The notes under the pieces are model-generated. The model saw only the letters and a list, made by a program, of their open reading frames with translations, ran no database searches and was not told the DNA's origin. Made by a program: the position numbers and the translations under genes. Positions 1-9,640 of a stretch of DNA of 41,310 nt are shown here, piece after piece (positions within the stretch are counted from its first letter, which is position 1; each line of letters begins with the position of its first letter). Source of the stretch: Herbaspirillum sp. AP02 (GTDB taxonomy: Bacteria > Pseudomonadota > Gammaproteobacteria > Burkholderiales > Burkholderiaceae_D); NCBI RefSeq assembly GCF_015767275.1, contig NZ_JADWMY010000019.1, positions 1 through 41,310 on the forward strand, written 5' to 3'.

Positions 1-227
1 CACCGAGGCCCTGCCTGCGGGCGGTGGGGAAGGGCGGGAACTTGTCGGTGGGCATGGGGCGCAGGTGATCCAAGGGCGATACAATGCGGCATTGTAAGGC
101 CAAGCCGACGGCGCTTGCCGAGGCGCACGCAACCGGCTACATTCTGCACCGCAGAAGAAGGCGCGCCCGGCGGGTCGTCTCTTCGCACCAGAATCAGATC
201 TTCACCGCATTTCAACAGGAGTACGTT

Positions 228-833
228 TTGCTCGCCATCATCCTCGCCGCCGGCTGGCCGATCTGGCCTTTGCTGATCGCTTCCATCATCGGCCTGGCGC
301 TGGTCATCGAAAGACTGGTCTACCTGCGCCGCCCGCGCATCCTGCCGCCGGACCTGCTGGAAGAGGTGGTACGGGTCTACCAGAGCGGTCGCGTCAACGA
401 CGACGTGATCGACAAGCTGGAACAGAATTCGCCGCTGGGCCAGGTACTGGCCGCCGGCTTGCGCAATGTCGACGCTCCGCGCGAGGTCATGAAGGAAGCC
501 ATCGAGGAAGCCGGTCAGGGTGCTGCGCACCGGCTGGAGCGCTTCCTGACCACGCTGGGTACCATTGCCTCGCTGGCGCCGCTGATGGGCCTGTTCGGTA
601 CCGTGGTAGGCATGATCGAGATCTTTGCCTCGCAGAACGCGGCCGGTACCAACCCGGCGCAACTGGCGCACGGTATCTCCATTGCGCTCTACAACACTGG
701 CTTCGGCCTGGCCATCGCCATGCCGGCGCTGGTGTTCTATCGCCACTTCCGGGCCCAGGTGGATGGCTTCGTGGTGGACATGGAGCAGCAGGCCGTGAAG
801 TTCGTGGACATCGTGCACGACGTGCGTCGTTGA
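228..833 (+). CDS. exbB: MotA/TolQ/ExbB proton channel family protein
   Basis: Inner-membrane proton-channel subunit that, with an ExbD/TolR partner, uses the proton motive force to energise outer-membrane processes. The 201-residue product has an N-terminal membrane helix (AAGWPIWPLLIASIIGLAL), a cytoplasmic loop, and two further helices (TTLGTIASLAPLMGLFGTVVG and a later hydrophobic stretch before FYRHF); the LAPLMGLFGTVVGM segment is the family hallmark. I start at TTG 228 because AGGAG lies 6 nt upstream and the family begins at this helix; the open frame extends back to 84, but those 48 codons are Arg-rich and unlike the family. exbD follows 16 bp downstream. No tonB is nearby, so whether it serves TonB or Tol-like work cannot be decided from the window. 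Confidence 0.9.
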   Translation: MLAIILAAGWPIWPLLIASIIGLALVIERLVYLRRPRILPPDLLEEVVRVYQSGRVNDDVIDKLEQNSPLGQVLAAGLRNVDAPREVMKEAIEEAGQGAAHRLERFLTTLGTIASLAPLMGLFGTVVGMIEIFASQNAAGTNPAQLAHGISIALYNTGFGLAIAMPALVFYRHFRAQVDGFVVDMEQQAVKFVDIVHDVRR

Positions 834-849
834 TTGCGCGGAGCCGACC

Positions 850-1278
850 ATGAACTTCCGCAAGGGCCGTCCCCGCGAAGACCTGGAGATCAACCTGATT
901 CCCTTCATCGACGTGCTGCTGGTGATCGTGATCTTCCTGATGGTGACCACCACCTACAGCAAGTTCACCGCGCTGCAGGTCACGCTGCCCACGGCCGATG
1001 CCCAGAAGGCGCTGGAGCAGCCCTTCGAGATCAACGTTGCCATCGATGCCAGCGGGCGCTATGCGATCAACAACAAGCGCATTCCGGCGCGCGATGCGCA
1101 GGGGCTCTCCGAGGAAATGCAGGCCGTCGTGCAGGCCAGCGGCAGTCAGCGCGACCCGGTCATCATCATCAATGCCGACGCACTGGCCACGCACCAGACC
1201 GTGGTCAACGTGATGGAGGCGGCGCGCCTGGCGGGGTATCCCAAGCTGACCTTTGCGGCGCAGTCCAGCAGCAAGTGA
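850..1278 (+). CDS. exbD: ExbD/TolR family biopolymer transport protein
   Basis: Partner of the ExbB-like channel: a 142-residue protein with a short cytoplasmic N-terminus, one membrane helix (about residues 15-36, starting INLIPFIDVLLVIVIFLMV) and a periplasmic domain. The Asp in the helix (IPFIDVLL) matches the conserved proton-carrying residue of ExbD/TolR. It lies 16 bp after exbB and is surely cotranscribed. A strong hairpin with a T-rich tail follows at 1305-1343, so the exb pair may be partly separated from lpxK transcription. A perfect DnaA-box-like TTATCCACA overlaps the stop region at 1280-1288. Confidence 0.92.
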   Translation: MNFRKGRPREDLEINLIPFIDVLLVIVIFLMVTTTYSKFTALQVTLPTADAQKALEQPFEINVAIDASGRYAINNKRIPARDAQGLSEEMQAVVQASGSQRDPVIIINADALATHQTVVNVMEAARLAGYPKLTFAAQSSSK

Positions 1279-1304
1279 TTTATCCACAGGCTTTTGTTTT
1301 CCGA

Positions 1305-1343
1305 CGTGGCGCCAGGGCCTTGGCCTTGGCGCCACGCTTTTCT
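1305..1343 (+). terminator. Intrinsic terminator between exbD and lpxK
   Basis: Bases 1305-1319 pair with 1322-1336 over 15 positions (one G-U), followed by CTTTTCTT. The T tract is interrupted, so partial read-through into lpxK, only 18 bp further on, is likely. Confidence 0.6.
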
Positions 1344-1361
1344 TGATGACGGATTGAAACC

Positions 1362-2396
1362 ATGGCCGATTCCAGGCCCACTGCCGAAGCCATCCTGAGC
1401 CGCGCCTGGCAAGGTCGCGGTGTGCTGGCCTGTGCACTGTGGCCGCTGTCGCTGCTGTTCGGCGCCCTGGCGGCATTGCGCCGGCTGCTCTTTGCGCTGG
1501 GCATCAAGCGCGCCGAGCGCCTGCCGGTACCGGTGATCGTGGTGGGCAATGTCTTCGTCGGCGGGACCGGCAAGACGCCTTTCGCGATCTGGCTGATCGA
1601 GGCGCTGCGGGCGGCCGGTTTTCATCCGGGCGTGATTTCGCGTGGCTATGGTGCGGGCAACGGTGTCGGGCAGACCCTGGAGGTCACTCCCGAGGCCGCC
1701 GCCGTGCAGGTCGGTGACGAGCCGTTGCTGATCGCCCAGCGTACCGGTGTGCCGCTGGTGGTGGGGCGGCGCCGGGTTGCGGCAGCGCGCAGCCTGCTGG
1801 CGGCGCACCCCGGGGTGGATGTGATCATCTCCGACGACGGCCTGCAGCACTATGCGCTGGGGCGCGATATCGAGATCGTGCTCTCCGATGCACGGGGCGT
1901 GGGCAATGGCTGGCTGCTGCCGGCCGGCCCGTTGCGCGAGCCGGCCTCGCGCCGGCGTGATTTCTCGGTGCTCAATGTCGGCTTGCAGGGAACGGCGCCG
2001 GCCGGCGTGCATGCCATGCGTCTGCAGGCTGACGAGGCGGTGCAATTGGCGTCACCGGTGGCGCGCAAGCCGCTGGCGCAGATGGGGGAGGGCGGCGCGC
2101 GCCTGGCGGCGGTGGCCGGTATCGGCCATCCCGAGCGCTTTTTCGCCACGCTGGAAGGGGCCGGCCTGGCCTTTGCCCGCCATCCCTTGCCCGACCATTA
2201 CGACTTCGCCATCGATCCCTTTGCTGGCCTTGCCGCCGATGTCATCCTGATCACGGAAAAGGATGCAGTAAAATGCAGGGCTATCGAGGCCATCCGAAAC
2301 GACCCGCGCATCTGGGTCGTGCCCGTAACAGCGCGCATCGATGGCGCGCTGGCTGAACATATAGTGGAGAAACTCCGTGAACGCCCGACTGCTTGA
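1362..2396 (+). CDS. lpxK: Tetraacyldisaccharide 4'-kinase (lipid A kinase)
   Basis: LpxK phosphorylates the 4' position of the tetraacyldisaccharide 1-phosphate precursor to make lipid IVA, at the cytoplasmic face of the inner membrane. The 344-residue product has an N-terminal hydrophobic anchor ([18 protein letters not shown]), a Walker A loop at about residues 65-73 (VGGTGKTP), the SRGYG motif, VGDEPLLIA, and the SDDGLQHY stretch typical of the family. Length fits the family. Its 3' end overlaps the following Trm112-like gene by 20 bp, indicating translational coupling. Together with kdsB downstream it forms a lipopolysaccharide biosynthesis group. Confidence 0.95.
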   Translation: MADSRPTAEAILSRAWQGRGVLACALWPLSLLFGALAALRRLLFALGIKRAERLPVPVIVVGNVFVGGTGKTPFAIWLIEALRAAGFHPGVISRGYGAGNGVGQTLEVTPEAAAVQVGDEPLLIAQRTGVPLVVGRRRVAAARSLLAAHPGVDVIISDDGLQHYALGRDIEIVLSDARGVGNGWLLPAGPLREPASRRRDFSVLNVGLQGTAPAGVHAMRLQADEAVQLASPVARKPLAQMGEGGARLAAVAGIGHPERFFATLEGAGLAFARHPLPDHYDFAIDPFAGLAADVILITEKDAVKCRAIEAIRNDPRIWVVPVTARIDGALAEHIVEKLRERPTA

Positions 2397-2592
2397 TATC
2401 CTGGTTTGCCCCATCTGCAAGGGTCCGCTGGACTACGACAAGAAAGCCCAGGAACTGATCTGCAAGGCAGACAAGCTGGCCTACCCCATCCGTGACGGCA
2501 TCCCCATCATGTGGGCCGATGAAGCCCGTGAACTGGGCGCGGCGCCTGCGGCGCCTTCAGGTACTTCCGCGCCGGCGGCCCCGGCAGCCTGA
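2377..2592 (+). CDS. ycaR: Trm112-like small zinc-ribbon protein (YcaR/UPF0434 family)
   Basis: Small 71-residue protein beginning [18 protein letters not shown], the signature of the bacterial Trm112/YcaR family, normally found between lpxK and kdsB as here. The CPIC pair is retained but the second half of a zinc-binding site (a later CxxC) is not: only one further Cys (ELICKAD) is present. The C-terminal tail from about residue 52 is Ala/Pro-rich low complexity. It overlaps lpxK by 20 bp and kdsB begins 33 bp after its stop. The molecular role in bacteria is not settled; eukaryotic Trm112 activates methyltransferases. Confidence 0.88.
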   Translation: MNARLLDILVCPICKGPLDYDKKAQELICKADKLAYPIRDGIPIMWADEARELGAAPAAPSGTSAPAAPAA

Positions 2593-2625
2593 CCCCGATT
2601 GACCTTCCTTGCTGCGGCTGATCCC

Positions 2626-3441
2626 ATGACCTTCACCGTCATCATCCCGGCGCGCCTGGCTTCCACGCGCCTGCCCAACAAGCCCCTGGCCGACCTCGGC
2701 GGCAAGCCGATGATCGTGCGGGTGGCCGAGCGTGCCGCCTTGTCGGGTGCGGCCCGCATCATCGTGGCCACCGATCACCACGACATCCACGCCGCCTGCC
2801 AGGCGCACGGTGTGGAGGTGGCCATGACCCGCGCCGACCATCCCTCCGGCACCGACCGCATCGCCGAGGTGGCCGCCGCCATGGATCTGGCCGAGGATGC
2901 CGTGGTGGTCAACGTGCAGGGTGACGAACCGCTGATCGATCCAGGCCTCATCGCCGCTACCGCCGCCCACATCAAGACCGGCGTGCCCATGGCCACGGCG
3001 GCGCATGCCATCGAGAGCGCGGCCGACGCCTTCAATCCCAATGTGGTCAAGGTGGTGCTGAACAAGGAAGGCTGTGCCATGTATTTTTCGCGGGCCACCA
3101 TTCCCTGGCATCGCGATGCCTTCGCCAGGTCACGCGAGGTACTGCCGGATGCCAGTGGCCCGGATCACGCCAACGAATACGTACCGCTGCGCCATATCGG
3201 GCTGTATGCCTACAGCAACCGCTTCCTGCAGCTCTATCCCACGCTCACGCCGGCGCCGCTGGAGCGCATCGAGGCGCTCGAACAGTTGCGCGTGCTGTGG
3301 CACGGACATGCGATTGCCGTGCATGTCACCTCGCTGGTGCCGGAAGCCGGTGTCGATACGCCCGAGGACCTGTTGCGCGTGCGCAAGCATTTCGAGGCCC
3401 CGCCCGACAGTGCGCTGGTGCAAAGCATCTCCGCACTCTGA
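2626..3441 (+). CDS. kdsB: 3-deoxy-manno-octulosonate cytidylyltransferase (CMP-KDO synthetase)
   Basis: KdsB activates KDO with CTP to form CMP-KDO for the lipopolysaccharide inner core; cytosolic. The 271-residue product starts [20 protein letters not shown], the nucleotide-binding signature, and continues with GKPMI, VATDH, the [11 protein letters not shown] segment and [10 protein letters not shown], all diagnostic. I choose ATG 2626 rather than TTG 2599, because the former puts the family motif at the N-terminus; no good ribosome-binding site is seen for either. It ends the lpxK-ycaR-kdsB group; 288 bp then separate it from adk, with no clear terminator. Confidence 0.95.
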   Translation: MTFTVIIPARLASTRLPNKPLADLGGKPMIVRVAERAALSGAARIIVATDHHDIHAACQAHGVEVAMTRADHPSGTDRIAEVAAAMDLAEDAVVVNVQGDEPLIDPGLIAATAAHIKTGVPMATAAHAIESAADAFNPNVVKVVLNKEGCAMYFSRATIPWHRDAFARSREVLPDASGPDHANEYVPLRHIGLYAYSNRFLQLYPTLTPAPLERIEALEQLRVLWHGHAIAVHVTSLVPEAGVDTPEDLLRVRKHFEAPPDSALVQSISAL

Positions 3442-3642
3442 TATGCAGAGACGCAGCCATCCCGGCATGATCCGGCGCAAGGCCGGCCGGTGCCGCTTGC
3501 TGTAAGTTCCCTGTCAAGCTGACACGACACAATCAGGGCCAGGAGACTGCTTAAAAATCAGGCGTTTGTCATGGTTCGGTAGGATTTTGTGGTAAGTTTC
3601 GTCCCGGAGCTGACGCAAACGGCGCGCAAACAAGCTGCATAA

Positions 3643-4386
<744 letters not shown>

Positions 4387-4390
4387 AGTA

Positions 4391-4417
4391 AAGCGGACTA
4401 CGGTCCGCTTTTTTTTT
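4391..4417 (+). terminator. Intrinsic terminator of adk
   Basis: Perfect 8-bp stem AAGCGGAC / GTCCGCTT around a TACG tetraloop, directly followed by seven T residues, starting 4 nt after the adk stop codon. Confidence 0.93.
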
Positions 4418-4486
4418 AGCCTTTTGAAGGCTGACACAAAGAGCGGAAGAGCTCGAAAACTAACAAATCGATAGTTCGCGGCAGAT

Positions 4487-4512
4487 CGCGGTCAATCGGC
4501 GCGGTCAATCGG
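4487..4512 (+). repeat. Perfect tandem 13-bp repeat upstream of hppA
   Basis: CGCGGTCAATCGG occurs twice back to back (4487-4499 and 4500-4512) within the 295-bp adk-hppA gap, about 200 bp before the hppA start. It could be a regulator site or a replication-slippage product. I see nothing else recognisable in this gap apart from the adk terminator and the hppA ribosome-binding site. Confidence 0.75.
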
Positions 4513-4712
4513 AATTGGTCGCCGTCCGCACCCGCCCGAGGGTGTGGCGGTAGCAGCCCCGGCAAGCACAACAACTCCAATAAGAAGGGCGACGTAATTT
4601 GCAGGCGCAGTATCGGCGGTGATGCGTGGGTGACAGGGCAGCGATGTCCGACCCGGGCGCCACGGCGGATGTTCGTGATTGTTGATGAGTCGTGATAACA
4701 AAGGAGACGAAG

Positions 4713-6755
4713 ATGGCACTTGCCCTGTGGTTCGCCATTGCCTGCGGCATTGTCGCGGTGATCTATGGCCTCGTATCGCGTCGCTGGATCCTCAAGCAAG
4801 ACCCCGGCAACCCCCGCATGCAGGAAATCGCGCTGGCCATCCAGCAGGGGGCGGCGGCTTACCTGGCGCGGCAGTACCGCACCATCGCCATGGTGGGCGT
4901 GGTGCTGCTGATCATCATCGCCCTCATCCCCGGACTGGGATGGCTGACCGCCGTCGGCTTCCTGCTGGGGGCGGTGCTGTCGGGCGCCTGCGGTTTCATC
5001 GGCATGAATGTCTCGGTGCGGGCCAATGTGCGCACCGCCCAGGCAGCCACGCGGGGCATGAACGAGGCGCTCGCCGTGGCATTTCGTGGCGGGGCGATCA
5101 CCGGGATGCTGGTGGTGGGCTTGGGCCTGCTGGGGGTGTCGCTGTTCTTCTGGGTCTTGTTCGTCTACGGACAGGGGCGCGCCGCCAGCCTGCACGATGC
5201 CATCCAGCCGCTGATCGGGCTGGCCTTCGGGGCCTCGCTCATTTCCATCTTCGCCCGGCTGGGCGGTGGCATCTTTACCAAGGGTGCCGATGTGGGCGCC
5301 GACCTAGTCGGCAAGGTCGAGGCCGGTATTCCCGAGGATGATCCGCGCAATCCGGCGGTGATCGCCGATAACGTCGGCGACAACGTGGGCGACTGCGCCG
5401 GGATGGCGGCCGACCTGTTCGAGACCTACGTGGTCACGCTGATCGCCACCATGCTGCTGGGTACCCTGGTACTGCAGGGCATGGAGACGCTGGCCGTGCT
5501 GTATCCACTGGCGCTGGGCGGGGTGTCGATCCTGGCCTCCATTGTCGGCTGCGCGATGGTCAAGGCGCAGCCGGGCAAGAAGATCATGTCGGCGCTCTAT
5601 ACCGGGCTATGGTGGTCGGCCGGGCTGTCGCTGGTGGGCTTTGCGATCGTCACCTGGCTGCTGTTGCCGCCCGAATTGCGCGTGCCGCTGATGGGTGCGG
5701 CGGTGGTGGGCATCGTGCTGACCGGCCTGATGGTCTACATCACCGAGTACTACACCGGGACCGACTTCAAGCCGGTGCAGCACATCGCCCAGGCCTCCAC
5801 CACCGGCCATGGCACCAACATCATCGCTGGCCTGGGCGTGTCGATGAAGTCGACCGCCTATCCGGTATTGGCGGTGTGCGCGGCGATCCTGGTGTCGTAC
5901 TGGCTGGCGGGCTTGTATGGCATTGCCATCGCGGCGACGGCCATGCTGTCCATGGCCGGCATCGTGGTGGCGCTGGATGCCTATGGCCCCATCACCGACA
6001 ATGCCGGCGGTATCGCCGAGATGTCCGGCCTGCCTGACTCGGTGCGGGCCATCACCGATCCGCTGGATGCGGTGGGCAATACCACCAAGGCCGTCACCAA
6101 GGGCTATGCCATCGGTTCGGCCGGGCTGGCGGCGCTGGTGCTGTTCGCCGATTACACGCATGCGCTGGAATCGGTGGGCAAGACGGCCAGCTTCGACCTG
6201 TCCAGTCCGGCGGTGATCATCGGGTTGTTCATCGGTGGCCTGATTCCCTACCTGTTCGGTGCGATGGCAATGGAAGCGGTCGGGCGGGCGGCCGGTGCGG
6301 TGGTGGTCGAGGTGCGGCGCCAGTTCAGCGAGATCAAGGGCATCATGGATGGCAGCGGACGGCCGGAATACGACAAAGCGGTCGACATGCTGACCTCGTC
6401 GGCCATCCGCGAGATGATCCTGCCGTCGCTCTTGCCGGTGATCGTGCCGATTCTCGTGGGCTTGCTGCTGGGTGCCTCTGCATTGGGCGGGCTGCTGATG
6501 GGCACCATCGTCACCGGCCTGTTCGTGGCGATTTCGATGACCACCGGTGGTGGCGCCTGGGACAATGCCAAGAAATACATCGAGGACGGTCACCACGGCG
6601 GCAAGGGGTCCGATGCGCACAAGGCGGCGGTCACGGGTGACACCGTGGGCGATCCCTACAAGGACACGGCGGGGCCGGCGGTCAATCCGCTGATCAAGAT
6701 CATCAACATCGTGGCGCTGCTGCTGGTGCCTTTGTTGCCGAACATTCCGAACTGA
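4713..6755 (+). CDS. hppA: Membrane-bound H+-translocating pyrophosphatase, K+-independent type
   Basis: Couples hydrolysis of pyrophosphate to proton export across the inner membrane. The 680-residue product has about 16 hydrophobic segments. The catalytic DX7KXE motif is at D193-K201-E203 ([14 protein letters not shown]), followed by the acidic [14 protein letters not shown] loop; a second acidic set lies near the C-terminus ([15 protein letters not shown]). Residue 459 is Lys in [10 protein letters not shown]; in this family Lys here, rather than Ala, marks enzymes that do not need K+. Start ATG 4713 has AAGGAG 6 nt upstream; an upstream GTG at 4692 is not preferred. The gene stands alone after the adk terminator. 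Confidence 0.95.
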   Translation: MALALWFAIACGIVAVIYGLVSRRWILKQDPGNPRMQEIALAIQQGAAAYLARQYRTIAMVGVVLLIIIALIPGLGWLTAVGFLLGAVLSGACGFIGMNVSVRANVRTAQAATRGMNEALAVAFRGGAITGMLVVGLGLLGVSLFFWVLFVYGQGRAASLHDAIQPLIGLAFGASLISIFARLGGGIFTKGADVGADLVGKVEAGIPEDDPRNPAVIADNVGDNVGDCAGMAADLFETYVVTLIATMLLGTLVLQGMETLAVLYPLALGGVSILASIVGCAMVKAQPGKKIMSALYTGLWWSAGLSLVGFAIVTWLLLPPELRVPLMGAAVVGIVLTGLMVYITEYYTGTDFKPVQHIAQASTTGHGTNIIAGLGVSMKSTAYPVLAVCAAILVSYWLAGLYGIAIAATAMLSMAGIVVALDAYGPITDNAGGIAEMSGLPDSVRAITDPLDAVGNTTKAVTKGYAIGSAGLAALVLFADYTHALESVGKTASFDLSSPAVIIGLFIGGLIPYLFGAMAMEAVGRAAGAVVVEVRRQFSEIKGIMDGSGRPEYDKAVDMLTSSAIREMILPSLLPVIVPILVGLLLGASALGGLLMGTIVTGLFVAISMTTGGGAWDNAKKYIEDGHHGGKGSDAHKAAVTGDTVGDPYKDTAGPAVNPLIKIINIVALLLVPLLPNIPN

Positions 6756-6919
6756 GTCAGTCTGCAGTCGTGCAATTGTCGCCGCGCCGATAGTCGGGGC
6801 GCGGTGGCGTGCGCATAATCTCCGCCACCACGGAGGCTCACGCCGGGCAGGACATTGCCAGGCCGGCCGATCCGTCAAATAATGCTGCCTGAGGCATCAC
6901 CTCATCATCAGGCCACGGC

Positions 6920-6942
6920 GACCCGGGCCATCCGCCCGGGTC
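6920..6942 (+). promoter_or_regulatory. GC hairpin in the 5' leader of the HSD10-like gene
   Basis: GACCCGGGC (6920-6928) pairs perfectly with GCCCGGGTC (6934-6942) around a 5-nt loop, 25 nt before the start codon at 6968 and just ahead of the AGGAG ribosome-binding site. No T tract follows, so it is not a standard terminator. A second GC stem without T tract (6782-6788 / 6798-6804) lies after the hppA stop. Confidence 0.5.
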
Positions 6943-6967
6943 AGCGAGATAAAAAACAGGAGACTCC

Positions 6968-7726
6968 ATGCGTATCGAAGGAAATGTTTTCATCGTCACC
7001 GGCGCAGCATCCGGTCTGGGCGCGGCCACTGCGCGCATGATCGCGGCCGCCGGCGGCAAGCCGGTGCTGGCCGACCTGAACCAGGAGGCGGGCAGTACGC
7101 TGGCGCAGGAACTGGGCGGCGTCTTCGTGCGCTGCGATGTCAGTTCCGAGGACGATGCGCAGGCGGTGGTGCAGGCGGCGCTGGCGCTGGGCAGCTTGCG
7201 CGGCCTGATCAATTGTGCCGGCATCGCCCCGGCCGAAAAGCTGATCGGCAAGAACGGTCCGCATACCATGGCGCTGTTCATGAAGGCGCTCAACATCAAC
7301 CTGGTCGGCAGCTTCAACATGGCGCGCTTCGCGGCCGACGCCATGGCCAAGGGCGAGGCGCTGGCGGAAGGCGAGCGCGGCATCATCATCCACACCGCCT
7401 CGGTGGCGGCCTACGATGGGCAGATCGGGCAGACCGCCTATTCGGCCTCCAAGGGCGCCATCGTGGCGATGACCCTGCCGATGGCACGCGATCTGTCGCG
7501 CAGCGGTATCCGGGTCATGACCATTGCACCGGGCATCTTCGAAACGCCGATGATGCTGGCCATGCCGCAGGAAGTGCTGGACTCGCTGGGCCAGGCGGTG
7601 CCTTTCCCGCCGCGTCTGGGGCGCGCCACCGAATACGCACAACTGGCCAGGAGCATCATCGAGAACGTGATGTTGAACGGCGAGACCATCCGCCTGGATG
7701 GTGCCATCCGCATGCCGCCCAAATAG
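6968..7726 (+). CDS. SDR-family 3-hydroxyacyl-CoA dehydrogenase (HSD10-like)
   Basis: Short-chain dehydrogenase of 252 residues, most like type II 3-hydroxyacyl-CoA dehydrogenases, which oxidise the hydroxyacyl-CoA intermediate in fatty-acid or branched-chain amino-acid breakdown with NAD+. It has the cofactor motif TGAASGLG at residues 12-19, NCAG, the catalytic Ser region (HTASVAAYDGQ), YSASK as the Tyr-Lys pair, and a TPMM segment after the substrate loop. The unusual length between NCAG and the active site (KLIGKNGPH) is characteristic of the HSD10 branch. AGGAG lies 7 nt before the ATG. It is single in this context, 60 bp upstream of a patatin-like gene on the same strand. Confidence 0.85.
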   Translation: MRIEGNVFIVTGAASGLGAATARMIAAAGGKPVLADLNQEAGSTLAQELGGVFVRCDVSSEDDAQAVVQAALALGSLRGLINCAGIAPAEKLIGKNGPHTMALFMKALNINLVGSFNMARFAADAMAKGEALAEGERGIIIHTASVAAYDGQIGQTAYSASKGAIVAMTLPMARDLSRSGIRVMTIAPGIFETPMMLAMPQEVLDSLGQAVPFPPRLGRATEYAQLARSIIENVMLNGETIRLDGAIRMPPK

Positions 7727-7786
7727 GCCGCATTTCCCTGCCAATTCTCTTGTCCACAGCGCGGGCGCTGCTGATAAGCTGGCCGC

Positions 7787-8992
7787 ATGGAGACAATGGA
7801 ACATAAAACAGGCTTGATCCTGACCGGCGGCGGCGCACGGGCGGCCTATCAGGTGGGCGTGCTCAATGCGCTCTCGATGATCCTGCTCGAAGCCGGCTGG
7901 CCGGTACACAGCAATCCCTTCCCCATCATCTGCGGCACGTCGGCCGGTGCCATCAACGGCACCGCGCTGGCCTGCCGCGCCGACGATTTCGGCGAGGCGG
8001 TGCGCGAGCTGATGGCGGTATGGAGCAACTTCCAGGTGGAGCAGGTCTACCGCGCCGACTCGCTGGGCGTGATCCGCTCCGGGGCGCGCTGGCTGTCGCT
8101 GTTCTCGTTCGGCTGGCTGTTGCGCAAGTGGCGCGCCAACCCGCCCAACTCCCTGCTGGACAACACACCCCTGGTGAGCATGCTGCATCGCCTGCTGGAT
8201 CTGCCGCGTCTGGATGCCGCGCTGGCGGAAGGGCAACTGCATGCGCTGGCGGTGACCGCCTCGTCCTACACCAGCGGCCAGCACATCACCTTCTATCAAT
8301 GCGCCGAGGAGATCGAACCCTGGCGGCGCACGCAGCGTCTGGCCATCCGCGACCAGATCGGCATCGACCACCTGCTGGCCTCGTCGGCGATTCCCTTCAT
8401 CTTCCCGGCCATTCCCGTGTATATCGACGGCCGCTGCGAATACTGCGGCGATGGCTCCATGCGCCAGATCGCGCCGATCTCGCCGGCCATCCACCTGGGC
8501 GCGACCAAGGTGCTCATCATCGGTGCCGGTCGCATGGGCGAGAAGGGCGAGCAGGCGCCCACCGATACGCCGCACTATCCCAGTCTGGCGCAGGTGGCCG
8601 GGCATGCGATGTCGGGCATCTTCCTGGATGGCCTGTCGGCCGACATCGAACGGATCAACCGGGTCAACCAGACCCTGTCGGTGTTGAACGAGGAGCAGCG
8701 TCGCCATACGCCCTTGAAACCCATCCGCACCTTGGTGATCTCGCCTTCGCACCGCATCGACAGCATCGCCAGCCGCCATGTCAGCAGCCTGCCGCGGCCG
8801 ATCCGTACCATGCTCGGCGGGATTGGCGCGACCGAGGCGCGAGGTTCGGCATTGGCGTCCTATCTCTTGTTCGAACAGAGCTTTACCAACGAGCTCATTG
8901 CATTGGGCGAGAGCGACACCTACGCCAAGCGCGAGGAAGTGCTGGCGTTTTTTGAACCGGATACGGCGCAGTTGCTCCAAGCCTCTGCCTGA
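7787..8992 (+). CDS. Patatin-like phospholipase/serine hydrolase
   Basis: Cytosolic patatin-fold lipid acyl hydrolase of 401 residues. The oxyanion loop GGGARAAYQVGVL lies near residue 14, the nucleophile is S52 in GTSAG, and the dyad Asp is D222 in CGDGSMRQ, where families more often show DGG or DGA. A C-terminal domain of about 150 residues follows, with no recognised catalytic motif. No signal peptide or membrane helix is present. ATG 7796 is an alternative start nine bases in. Natural substrate is unknown; relatives are RssA-type proteins, many unstudied. Confidence 0.85.
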   Translation: METMEHKTGLILTGGGARAAYQVGVLNALSMILLEAGWPVHSNPFPIICGTSAGAINGTALACRADDFGEAVRELMAVWSNFQVEQVYRADSLGVIRSGARWLSLFSFGWLLRKWRANPPNSLLDNTPLVSMLHRLLDLPRLDAALAEGQLHALAVTASSYTSGQHITFYQCAEEIEPWRRTQRLAIRDQIGIDHLLASSAIPFIFPAIPVYIDGRCEYCGDGSMRQIAPISPAIHLGATKVLIIGAGRMGEKGEQAPTDTPHYPSLAQVAGHAMSGIFLDGLSADIERINRVNQTLSVLNEEQRRHTPLKPIRTLVISPSHRIDSIASRHVSSLPRPIRTMLGGIGATEARGSALASYLLFEQSFTNELIALGESDTYAKREEVLAFFEPDTAQLLQASA

Positions 8993-9111
8993 TTTGCTGC
9001 CGGTCAAGGCCTGGCCCCGCCGTGGTTGCCTAGCCGAAAGCAACAAGTTAATCTACCGGGTGCTGTCGTTTTTAATTGACAAAATTGCAATCCATAGATT
9101 AGGCGCGGACG

Positions 9112-9525
9112 ATGCAGATGCGAGCCGGATACATTTCCCGACACATTTTCTCGATATTCACGAAGTATTGGCTGCTGCTGTTGACCGCCCTGATGCTGGC
9201 CGCGCCGGTGCACGCACGTGGTCCGGGCCCGAGCGGCCTGCCCGAGGTGAACCTCGACCAGCTGCCGCGGGAGGCCCAGCAGACCATGGCACTGATCCGC
9301 GAGGGCGGCCCCTTCCCGTATGAAAAGGACGGTGCCGTCTTCGGCAATTACGAAGGGGTTTTACCCAGGCAGAAGCGCGGGTATTATCGCGAATACACTG
9401 TCAAGACGCCGCGCGCCCGCAACCGGGGCGCCCGACGCATCATCAGTGGTGGTGAACCCAGATCTTCCGGCGAATACTATTACACGAGCGATCACTACAA
9501 GAGCTTCCGCCGGATTCGGGACTGA
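9112..9525 (+). CDS. Secreted barnase-type guanyl-specific ribonuclease
   Basis: Small extracellular or periplasmic RNase of the microbial N1/T1/barnase superfamily (137 residues). Residues 1-36 form a signal peptide (YWLLLLTALMLAAPVHA, predicted cut after VHA). The mature part carries the catalytic set expected for the family: E94 in GYYREYTVKTP, R108/R109 in RGARRII, and H128 in YYTSDHYKSF. The barstar-like inhibitor gene begins 115 bp downstream, which supports the assignment. A perfect TTGACA lies at 9076-9081, but no good -10 follows at standard spacing. The role (nutrient scavenging or competition) cannot be read from sequence. Confidence 0.85.
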   Translation: MQMRAGYISRHIFSIFTKYWLLLLTALMLAAPVHARGPGPSGLPEVNLDQLPREAQQTMALIREGGPFPYEKDGAVFGNYEGVLPRQKRGYYREYTVKTPRARNRGARRIISGGEPRSSGEYYYTSDHYKSFRRIRD

Positions 9526-9640
9526 TCGCGCCCAGGTCGCAGGGCAGGTGGCCAGTCCTGCTGTAGCAAGCGTGTCAGCCCAGGTCAGCCAGTTCAACCA
9601 CGATAGCCACACAGCCCCGCCTATGGATACTGAAGGGAGA

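Noticed and set aside
1..55. Possible start of a divergent minus-strand gene (ATG at 55, reading MPTDKFPPFP)
   Set aside because: Only 18 codons are visible and I do not recognise the sequence; gene order in relatives might suggest xseA, but nothing here proves it.
84..227. N-terminal extension of the ExbB frame from ATG 84
   Set aside because: Arg-rich, unlike the family; TTG 228 has a well-placed AGGAG and gives the normal ExbB N-terminus.
487..1476. Long minus-strand open frame opposite exbB/exbD
   Set aside because: His/Arg/Gly-rich shadow of GC-rich coding DNA; overlaps three well-supported genes. The same applies to the long minus frames opposite lpxK, hppA, livMGF, the histidine kinase and nrtA.
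3579..3586. GGTAGGAT upstream of adk as a regulon site
   Set aside because: Lacks the TTTTCCTAC context, points away from adk, and has no -10-like hexamer at the right spacing.
9320..9640. 107-codon N-terminal extension of barstar
   Set aside because: It overlaps the RNase gene in another frame and has no family similarity; ATG 9641 has a ribosome-binding site.
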